A DNA stretch of 64,000 nt from Pseudoxanthomonas winnipegensis. Its GTDB lineage: Bacteria > Pseudomonadota > Gammaproteobacteria > Xanthomonadales > Xanthomonadaceae. The DNA is taken from positions 124,001 to 188,000 of the forward strand of contig NZ_SHMH01000009.1 in the NCBI RefSeq assembly GCF_004283755.1. Reading direction: 5' to 3'. The position numbers and the translations under genes are program-made. Shown piece after piece: positions 28,301 to 34,655 of the stretch (position 1 is the first letter of the stretch; each line of letters opens with the position of its first letter). A model generated the notes under the pieces. The model ran no database searches. It was not told the DNA's origin and was given only the letters and a program-made list of their open reading frames with translations.

Positions 28301-28669
28301 CGGGAGGTCGGGCCTGCGGTGGGGAGGGAAGCGACATTTTACGGTAGGCGGCCCAAGGCCCGTCATCGATCCCCGGGTGGGTCGCGCCGTCCTTGCGCGT
28401 GCCCGGGGCAAGGAAGCGGGAGGGAGTGGACGTCCGTCCACGGCCGAGCCATGACGCAGTCTCCGGGTGCGCGCAAGGGCGGCCCTTCGGGTGGGCGCCG
28501 CAGGGCGGCGCCAACGCGGCCTGCCCGGGGATCGATGATGGGCCCTTGGCACCTGTCGCTTTGCGCGCAGGCGCGTACACTACGCGGCCCGCCGCCGCCT
28601 TAACCGGCGCGCCGGCACACGCAGCGAGCGGGGTTTCGAGCGCCTTTCGCCTCACGCCAGGAGTGCTGT
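28301..28669. repeat. Divergent spacer with a 27-bp inverted repeat
   Basis: Between the J-domain gene and purC lie two facing arms, 28351-28377 (GCCCAAGGCCC then GTCATCGATCCCCGGG) and 28524-28550 (CCCGGGGATCGATGATGGGC then CCTTGGC), about 146 bp apart. The inner block GCAAGGGCGGCCCTTCGGGTGGGCGCCG near 28477 recurs in degenerate form near 34392. The last 60 bases hold the purC leader with CAGGAG at 28658-28663. Confidence 0.65.
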
Positions 28670-29596
28670 GTGCCCACCACGCTGTTGCAAGCCGATCTGC
28701 CCGGTCTGACCCTGCGCCATCGCGGCAAGGTCCGCGACGTCTTCGACATCCCACGCGAACGCCTGCCGGCCAACGCCGCGCCCGGCGACTATCTGCTGAT
28801 CGTCGCCACCGACCGCCTCTCCGCCTTCGACGTGGTCCTGCCCGACCCGATCCCCGGCAAGGGCGAGATGCTGTGCCAGATCTCCAATTTCTGGTTCGAC
28901 AAGACCGCCCACCTGATGCCCAACCACCTGACCGGCATCGAGGTCGCCGACGTCCTGCCCGAGGGTGTGGACCCGGCGCTGTACGCCCGCCGCGCGGTGG
29001 TCACGCGCAAGCTCAAGCCGGTGCCGGTGGAAGCCATCGCCCGCGGCTATCTGATCGGCAGCGGCTGGAAGGACTACCAGCGCACCGGCAAGATCAGCGG
29101 CATCGAGCTGCCCGACGGCCTGCAGCAGGCGCAGAAGCTGCGCGAGCCGATCTTCACCCCCTCGACCAAGGCCGCGGTCGGCGACCACGACGAGAACATC
29201 GACTTCGACGCCATGGTCAAGTCCGTCGGCGGCGACCTGGCCGAGCGCGTGCGCGATGCGACCCTGCGCATCTACAGCTTCGCGGCCGAATATGCCGCCT
29301 CGCGCGGCATCCTGCTGGCCGACACCAAGTTCGAGTTCGGCACCGATGCCGACGGCCGCCTGTACATCATGGACGAGATGCTGACGCCGGATTCCTCGCG
29401 CTACTGGCCGGCCGACGAGTACCAGGTCGGCCTCAGCCCGCCCAGCTACGACAAGCAGATCGTGCGCGACTACCTGGAGACGCTGGACTGGGGCAAGACC
29501 GCGCCGGGCCCGGTGCTGCCGCCGGAAGTGATCGAGCGCACCCGCGCCCGCTACGCCGAGGCCCTGCTCAAGCTGGCCGACATCCGCCTGGACTGA
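28670..29596 (+). CDS. purC: Phosphoribosylaminoimidazole-succinocarboxamide synthase
   Basis: The SAICAR synthase of purine synthesis, which joins aspartate to CAIR with ATP. The 308-residue product has [13 protein letters not shown] (ATP loop), [20 protein letters not shown], the [21 protein letters not shown] signature and [16 protein letters not shown]. It begins at a GTG at 28670 with CAGGAG six bases upstream, giving [13 protein letters not shown] stable hairpin follows the gene. Confidence 0.96.
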   Translation: MPTTLLQADLPGLTLRHRGKVRDVFDIPRERLPANAAPGDYLLIVATDRLSAFDVVLPDPIPGKGEMLCQISNFWFDKTAHLMPNHLTGIEVADVLPEGVDPALYARRAVVTRKLKPVPVEAIARGYLIGSGWKDYQRTGKISGIELPDGLQQAQKLREPIFTPSTKAAVGDHDENIDFDAMVKSVGGDLAERVRDATLRIYSFAAEYAASRGILLADTKFEFGTDADGRLYIMDEMLTPDSSRYWPADEYQVGLSPPSYDKQIVRDYLETLDWGKTAPGPVLPPEVIERTRARYAEALLKLADIRLD

Positions 29597-29606
29597 ACGG
29601 CGCCAA

Positions 29607-29634
29607 GCACCCCGCGCGCGACGCGGGGTGCGCT
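29607..29634 (+). terminator. Hairpin after purC, probable terminator
   Basis: A perfect 10-bp stem (GCACCCCGCG with CGCGGGGTGC) encloses a 5-base loop 10 bp after the purC stop. The T-run is poor (CTTC), so it may only attenuate transcription or protect the 3' end. Confidence 0.5.
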
Positions 29635-29722
29635 TCACAAACCTGGCCGCAGGCGCCGGGTATCCTCCGGCCCGATGACGCGCCCTGCCCGGGGGCGCCT
29701 TGTTCGCGATCAGGAGGATCCA

Positions 29723-30199
29723 GTGGTCTTCACCCGCACGCTCGTGCCCGTGTCCGCGCTGATTCTGGCGCTCGCCGCCTGCAAGCCGCAGGCGCCCGCC
29801 CCTGCTGCCGCGCCTGTCCCCGCTGCGCCAGCCGCGTCCGCCGCGGCCCCGGCCAACTGCCCCGATGCGGACTTCGACCACTTCGTACAGCGCTTCAGCG
29901 CCGACATCGCGGTCCAGGAAAAGGCCACGGCCGATCCGTTGACGATGATCCAGCTCGATCCGAACGCCCAGCCCGAACCTGCACCGGTGACCCGCCAGGT
30001 CCCGCTGGCCGAGGTCGAATGGCCGGTGATTCCCAACCTGGAGGCGGCCCGCAACGGCGGACGCGAGGTCGTGGTCTCCGACGAGGCCGGCGGACGCAAG
30101 GTGCTGGTGCGCACGCCGGACAGCGGCGACCAGCAGGTCTATTACTTCGCCCAGCGGCCCTGCTGGACCCTGGTGAAGGTGGACGACCAGTCGCTTTGA
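29723..30199 (+). CDS. Small lipoprotein, candidate T4SS-effector immunity protein
   Basis: A 158-residue predicted lipoprotein: signal segment RTLVPVSALILALAAC with the lipobox LAAC, then a Pro/Ala-rich linker. The mature domain includes CPDADFDHFVQRFSADIAVQ and ends with YYFAQRPCWTLVKVDDQSL. I do not recognise the family with certainty. The GTG start at 29723 has AGGAGG five bases upstream; the open frame begins 48 bases earlier but would bury the signal peptide. In Xanthomonas the immunity proteins of cell-wall-degrading T4SS effectors are periplasmic lipoproteins encoded beside the effector, which fits this position. The role is inferred. Confidence 0.7.
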   Translation: MVFTRTLVPVSALILALAACKPQAPAPAAAPVPAAPAASAAAPANCPDADFDHFVQRFSADIAVQEKATADPLTMIQLDPNAQPEPAPVTRQVPLAEVEWPVIPNLEAARNGGREVVVSDEAGGRKVLVRTPDSGDQQVYYFAQRPCWTLVKVDDQSL

Positions 30200-30334
30200 G
30201 TCGATGAATCGCTCGGACGCGCCATGGCAGAGGAGATCGGCCCGCTGGGCTTCGAGCAGTTCGACCCGCATGCCGGACGCCGCTGACCGTATGGCCTGCC
30301 TTCCCGTGACTCGCACCGCCAAGGAGGTGACCTG

Positions 30335-30901
30335 ATGCGCCCCGCCCGCTCCATCCTGCCCGCCTTGGGCCTCACCTTGGTGCTGGCCGCCTGCGGCGGC
30401 AAGACGCCTTCCACGGACCATACCGCCGACACGCCGGTACAGGCTTCGGCTCCCTCACCCTCTCCCGCTTCGACCGAAGCGTCCGCACAAGGACAGAACG
30501 GCATGATCAAGGAATGCCCAGGCGCACGCCTGCACCTGGACGCGTTGCCTCGCCAGGACGGCGCCGCCTCCACCAAGACCCAGGTCGAGCTGGAACGCGA
30601 CGGGCAACGCCAGACCCTGGCCGCGCCCCCCGAGATGAGCGACTACACCGCGGTGGGCCTGGGCTGTGCCGAAGACGGCAAGGGCGGCGCCTACTTCGTC
30701 GTGCAATACGGCGAACTGCCTTATGGCTGCGAGTTCTGCGAGTGGTTCTTCCTCTACGACGCCCAGGGCCGGCTGCTGAATCACGCGACTCCGCCGCTGC
30801 ATGAGGAAGACGGCCAGCAGAGCCCGAACAACGACGAATACCAACACAAGCTCGAGGAGCTGGGACTCAAGCACCCGGAGGTGGTGCCCTACCCGTCCTG
30901 A
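30335..30901 (+). CDS. Small lipoprotein next to T4SS effector, second candidate immunity protein
   Basis: A 188-residue predicted lipoprotein with signal SILPALGLTLVLAAC and lipobox LAAC, followed by a Thr/Ser/Pro-rich linker. The mature part has two Cys close together (YGCEFCEWFFLYDAQGR) and a conserved-looking YFVVQYGELPYGC segment. A perfect AAGGAGGTGA at 30321-30330 precedes the ATG. It ends 114 bp before the effector gene on the same strand. It has no visible similarity to the lipoprotein upstream. Anchoring in the periplasm would let it neutralise a peptidoglycan-cutting toxin; this is inference from position and export signal. Confidence 0.72.
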   Translation: MRPARSILPALGLTLVLAACGGKTPSTDHTADTPVQASAPSPSPASTEASAQGQNGMIKECPGARLHLDALPRQDGAASTKTQVELERDGQRQTLAAPPEMSDYTAVGLGCAEDGKGGAYFVVQYGELPYGCEFCEWFFLYDAQGRLLNHATPPLHEEDGQQSPNNDEYQHKLEELGLKHPEVVPYPS

Positions 30902-31015
30902 GCTAAGGAAAGCTCACGCACCGCCATCCGGCGGCGCGTGGCCAACGCAGTACGCAGTACATGGAGCAGTACCCCTCCCAAGGAAGAATCCGTCTCATAG
31001 AAAGGAACGCACGAC

Positions 31016-32701
31016 ATGACCGACGACACGATCTACACCGAGATGGTGCAGCCCCGCGGGGCCGCCTATCGCAGCGACAGGATCAAACCCTGGAGCCACT
31101 ACCGCGAACCCATCGACGCCGGCGATGGCCGTCTGCACGGCGAGTCGCGCCGATGGGGCGATGCCACCCCGCAGACCCAGTCCAGGGTGATCGACAACCT
31201 GATCGACGCTTCCCGCCAGGCCGGGCTGTCATCGCGCGAGACGGCCTATGTGCTGGCCATCGCCCGGGTCGAATCCGGCTTCAATCCGGATGCGGCCGCG
31301 GGGACCACCTCCGCGTCCGGGCTTGGCCAGTTCATCGACCGCACCGGTGGCCAGTACGGGCTCAACAACGCCAACCGCTTCGACGTGCGGACCCAGTCGC
31401 AGGCGCTGGTGCAGCACTTCATCGACAATCGGGACCTGGCGCGCAGCCGCGGCCACGGTGAGGACTACATCTACAAGTATCACCACGACGGCCCCAGCAA
31501 GGACTACGGCGGTCTCGGCCTGTCCCAGCGCGAGGTGGCGCCCTACCTGGACCGTTACGAGCGCTTCGTCGAACAGCGCCTGTCGCAGACCCAGACCCAG
31601 GGACACGCACCGACGCATGCGGCGCCCTCGCCCGCCTCCCACGCGCAAGGCCACGGCGGCTTCCAGCAGACGATGGAGCGCATGCTGCCGGGCCAGGGCG
31701 GTCAAGACCCCCACATCACGGGCAACTTCGGCGAGCATCGTGGCAAGGGGCCGCATGGCGGCACCGACTTCAACTACGAGGGCGGCCAGGCCGGCCGCAA
31801 CCTGCGGCATCCGACCGTCCATTCGCCCATCGACGGCACGGTGACCTTCTCCGGCGGCCAGTACGGCACGGTGAAGATCCGCGACGCGCAGGGCAACTCG
31901 CACGAGATCCTGCATCTGGATTCGCGCTCGGTGAAGGAGGGCCAGGTCGTGCGCGCCGGCGATCCGATCGGCACGATGGGCGGGCGCGGACCCGAAGGCG
32001 CCGGCCAATATGCCCAGCACGTGCACTACCAGCTGCGCGATCCGCAGGGCCATCTGATCAGCCCGCAGACGTTCTGGGATCGCCATGCGCCGACACAGAC
32101 CACGTCCGCGCCGACCTCGACCGCGGCACCGCATCGTGGCGCCGGTGCCGAGGTGCTCCAGCACGGCGACCACGGCCCGAACGTGCGCGCCCTGCAGCAG
32201 CAGCTCAACACGTTGGGCGTGCGGGACGAACACGGGCGGCGCTTGGCCGAGGACGGCAAGTTCGGCACGCATACGCAGGCGGCGGTGGAGCGGCTGCAGC
32301 GCACGCACGGGATCGCGGTGGATGGCGAGGTCGGGCCGGACACGCGCCGGGCGCTGGCGGCACGCCCGGCGATCGCGACGCCGGGGCTGGACCAGGCCTC
32401 GCATCCGGACCACCGGCTGTACGCGGCCATCCGTGCCCAGGTGCCGGCGCCTTATTCGAACGAGCTGGCCGCGCATATCACCGTGCAGGCCAAGCAGCAC
32501 GGCATCGATACGCCGGAGAAGGTCGGCGGGGTGGCGGTGCAGGACGGCAAGGCTTACGTCGTGGGCACCACGCCGGGCTTTCGCGCCACGGTGGATCTGG
32601 CGCAGCCGCCGAGCTTCGAGCACAGCAGTCAGCAGTTGCTGGCGCAGCAGCGGGCGGCTCCGGTCGTCGAGCCGACGCCGGTGGTGGCGATGCAGCGGTG
32701 A
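31016..32701 (+). CDS. XVIPCD-tailed T4SS effector with two peptidoglycan-cutting domains
   Basis: A predicted antibacterial effector of 561 residues with no signal peptide. Domains in order: a lysozyme/transglycosylase-like domain (about 55-190, catalytic Glu86 in ARVESGFNP, then SASGLGQFIDRTGGQYG); an M23 metallopeptidase (about 232-356, zinc ligands His247 and Asp251 in HGGTD and His337 in HVHYQL, with His300 in LHLD); a PG_binding_1 domain (about 380-447); and a C-terminal XVIPCD (about 458-545, SHPDHRLYAAIRAQVP...HITVQAKQHGID) with a Gln-rich tail. XVIPCD is the recruitment signal of Xanthomonadales T4SS effectors. AAAGGA precedes the ATG by nine bases. Two lipoprotein genes lie immediately upstream and a terminator follows. 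T4SS genes are not in the window. Confidence 0.92.
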   Translation: MTDDTIYTEMVQPRGAAYRSDRIKPWSHYREPIDAGDGRLHGESRRWGDATPQTQSRVIDNLIDASRQAGLSSRETAYVLAIARVESGFNPDAAAGTTSASGLGQFIDRTGGQYGLNNANRFDVRTQSQALVQHFIDNRDLARSRGHGEDYIYKYHHDGPSKDYGGLGLSQREVAPYLDRYERFVEQRLSQTQTQGHAPTHAAPSPASHAQGHGGFQQTMERMLPGQGGQDPHITGNFGEHRGKGPHGGTDFNYEGGQAGRNLRHPTVHSPIDGTVTFSGGQYGTVKIRDAQGNSHEILHLDSRSVKEGQVVRAGDPIGTMGGRGPEGAGQYAQHVHYQLRDPQGHLISPQTFWDRHAPTQTTSAPTSTAAPHRGAGAEVLQHGDHGPNVRALQQQLNTLGVRDEHGRRLAEDGKFGTHTQAAVERLQRTHGIAVDGEVGPDTRRALAARPAIATPGLDQASHPDHRLYAAIRAQVPAPYSNELAAHITVQAKQHGIDTPEKVGGVAVQDGKAYVVGTTPGFRATVDLAQPPSFEHSSQQLLAQQRAAPVVEPTPVVAMQR

Positions 32702-32800
32702 TGGTTGGCGGGGTTGGCGAGGCGGCGTTCGGTTGGGGCCGCGCGTAGCTGAGGCAACCCCCTCCCAGCCTCCCCCTGCTTCGCAAGGGGAGGGGCCAAC

Positions 32801-32838
32801 GCGCCGCGCTTTCGTAAGAAGGCGCGGCGCTTTTGTTT
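32801..32838 (+). terminator. Rho-independent terminator after the effector gene
   Basis: GCGCCGCG (32801-32808) pairs with CGCGGCGC (32823-32830), followed by TTTTGTTT. It ends the plus-strand unit that includes the effector and, probably, its two lipoproteins. A CCCTCCCAGCCTCCCCCT...AAGGGGAGGGG imperfect inverted repeat lies just before it (32759-32796). Confidence 0.8.
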
Positions 32839-32930
32839 GCGTTCGCGTCGATTTCGCGGCGCAGCATGCCGCCCGCTGGGTGCGGCGGCGGGCGGCGGGC
32901 TATGCTGTCGGTCTTCCTGGGAGGGACCCG

Positions 32931-33413
32931 ATGCAGCACGTCGACGCGCAACGTCCGATCGATCGGTGGTTCGCGAACTACTCGCAAGACCACCGCAATC
33001 TCACCAACCAGGCGATCCACGTCGTCGCGGTGCCGGCGATCCTGTGGTCGGTGATCGCGCTGCTGTGGTGCATCCCGGTGCAGGCCACCTGGTTCCGCGG
33101 CGGGGTGTGGGCGGGCCTGGCGATGTTCTGCGCGTGGATGTATTACAACCGGCTCTCGCGGTCGATCGGCTACGGGATGTTCGTGGTGTTCTTCACCATG
33201 GGCTGCGTGTGCCGGCTGATCAGCCAGCGCGCGGGCACCGAGGTGCTGCTGTGGAGCGCGGCGAGCGTGTTCGTGGTGGCGTGGATCGCGCAGTTCGTCG
33301 GCCACAAGATCGAGGGCCGCAAGCCCAGCTTCCTCACCGACCTGTCCTACCTGCTGATCGGCCCGATCTGGGTGCTGGCCAAGTTCTACCGGAAGATGGG
33401 CTGGCGCTACTGA
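32931..33413 (+). CDS. DUF962 / Mpo1-like membrane protein
   Basis: A 160-residue protein with four hydrophobic segments and the family start RPIDRWFANYSQDHRNLTNQAIHVV, where the conserved His lies. FVGHKIEGRKPSFLTDLSYLLIGP near the end is the second signature. The yeast member Mpo1 is an iron-dependent dioxygenase in 2-hydroxy fatty acid breakdown; bacterial members are uncharacterised. GGGAGGG precedes the ATG. The stop overlaps the stop of the convergent SDR gene by 7 bp. Confidence 0.86.
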   Translation: MQHVDAQRPIDRWFANYSQDHRNLTNQAIHVVAVPAILWSVIALLWCIPVQATWFRGGVWAGLAMFCAWMYYNRLSRSIGYGMFVVFFTMGCVCRLISQRAGTEVLLWSAASVFVVAWIAQFVGHKIEGRKPSFLTDLSYLLIGPIWVLAKFYRKMGWRY

Positions 33414-34306
33414 CCCAGCATCGCCGCGGTCGGCGCGAAGCCGCGCGGCGCATAGCCGAAGTCCCGCCGCGCGGGCGCGGCGTCGAACACCAGGTCCTGG
33501 CGCATGCGCGCCACCGCGGCGGGGTTGAGCGAACGCGCCACGCCCAGCGCCTGCGCCGTGCGCACCGCCAGGGCGAACAGCGGCGGCGGCAGTTCCAGCA
33601 GCCGCGCCGGCGGCGACATCGCCGCCAGCGTGCGCGCCACCATCTCGCGATAGGTCAGCGTCTCGCCGCCGGGCAGCGCGTAGGCCTGGCCGGCGCTGGC
33701 CGCCGCGTCGCAGGCGGCCAGCGCCGCATCGGCCAGATCGTCCACGTGCACCGGCTGGCGCAGGCCGCCGGTGGCGCCGCGCGGCAGCGGGAAGCAGCGC
33801 AGCTGCCGCGCCAGCGCCGCGATCCGGGTCAGCGAGGCATCGCGACCGGCGCCGTAGACCAGCGTGGGCCGCAGCAGGGTGGCCTGCGCGCCGCGCGCGG
33901 CGGCCGCGGCGAACACCGCGGCCTCGGCATCGCGCAGGCGCGCGGCCAGGTCGCGCTCGTGCGCGTCGACGGAGGTCTGCTTGGTGCCCAGGCTGGTCGA
34001 GCCGAAGGCCACCACGCGCGGCGCGATCAGCGCGCTGCCCACATACCAGCGCGCGAAGTGGTCCAGCGGCCCGGCGCTGAAGATCGCATCGACACGATCG
34101 GGCAGTGCGGGCATCGTCGCCAGGTCGCCGGCCAGCCATTGCACGCGCTCGCGCGCCGGCTGCCCGTGGCGCGAGACCGCCAGCACCGACCAGCCGCGCG
34201 CGACCAGCCGGTCCAGCAGCGCCTGGCCGATCTGGCCGCTGCCGCCCAGCACCAGGGCGACGCGGGCGGGGGAAGACGACACGGCGGCAGCGACAGACGC
34301 AGTCAT
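33407..34306 (-). CDS. NAD-dependent epimerase/dehydratase-like (extended SDR) protein
   Basis: A Rossmann-fold protein of 299 residues. The dinucleotide motif is LVLGGSGQIGQALLDRL. Later blocks are FGSTSLGTKQ, LRPTLVYGAGRDASL and QPVHVDDLADAALAA, typical of the nucleoside-sugar epimerase family. The usual YxxxK catalytic pair is not clear, so it may be a non-catalytic NAD-binding protein or act on an unusual substrate. The start at MTASVAAAV (34306) was preferred; an ATG at 34327 adds 7 residues. Confidence 0.75.
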   Translation of the reverse strand: MTASVAAAVSSSPARVALVLGGSGQIGQALLDRLVARGWSVLAVSRHGQPARERVQWLAGDLATMPALPDRVDAIFSAGPLDHFARWYVGSALIAPRVVAFGSTSLGTKQTSVDAHERDLAARLRDAEAAVFAAAAARGAQATLLRPTLVYGAGRDASLTRIAALARQLRCFPLPRGATGGLRQPVHVDDLADAALAACDAAASAGQAYALPGGETLTYREMVARTLAAMSPPARLLELPPPLFALAVRTAQALGVARSLNPAAVARMRQDLVFDAAPARRDFGYAPRGFAPTAAMLGQ

Positions 34307-34655
34307 CCGCACAGGATAGGCCAGCACGCCGCACTCGCGTCGCCGCGCGCACTCCCGCGACGCGAGGGCCTGTCAATCCTCTGCAGATCGCGCCGCGAGG
34401 GCGGCTCTTCGGGTTGGCGCTGCAAGCCCCCTCTTCTCCCCGCGCGGCTCGACCCCGCCTTTGCGAGGGCGGAACTCTGACGACCAGTCAGGCCTACCCG
34501 ACGCAACGCAAACCTGCCGGCCTTGCAGCACTAAGGCCGGCAGCCCGGGGATCGATCGCAGGTCCTCGCTGACCACGATGACCCGACAGTCAGCGGCCCG
34601 CTCACGCCGCCGCTGTTATCGTGATGGCCTGCTCGCGAATGGCTGCATTCCCTGC
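34307..34655. repeat. Spacer with a degenerate GGGCGGCTCTTCGGGTTGGCGC element
   Basis: There is no gene here. Positions 34389-34420 resemble the inner block seen near 28477, and 34548-34557 repeats the CCCGGGGATCGATC end of that element. A facing pair CTGCCGGCCTTGCAG / TAAGGCCGGCAG near 34515-34545 could form a hairpin. The mrp promoter must lie within or just after this stretch, but I cannot point to it. Confidence 0.5.

Noticed and set aside
31016-32701. Phage endolysin or conjugation transglycosylase
   Set aside because: No phage or conjugation genes lie nearby, and the C-terminal domain fits XVIPCD. A lysin would not need two neighbouring lipoproteins.
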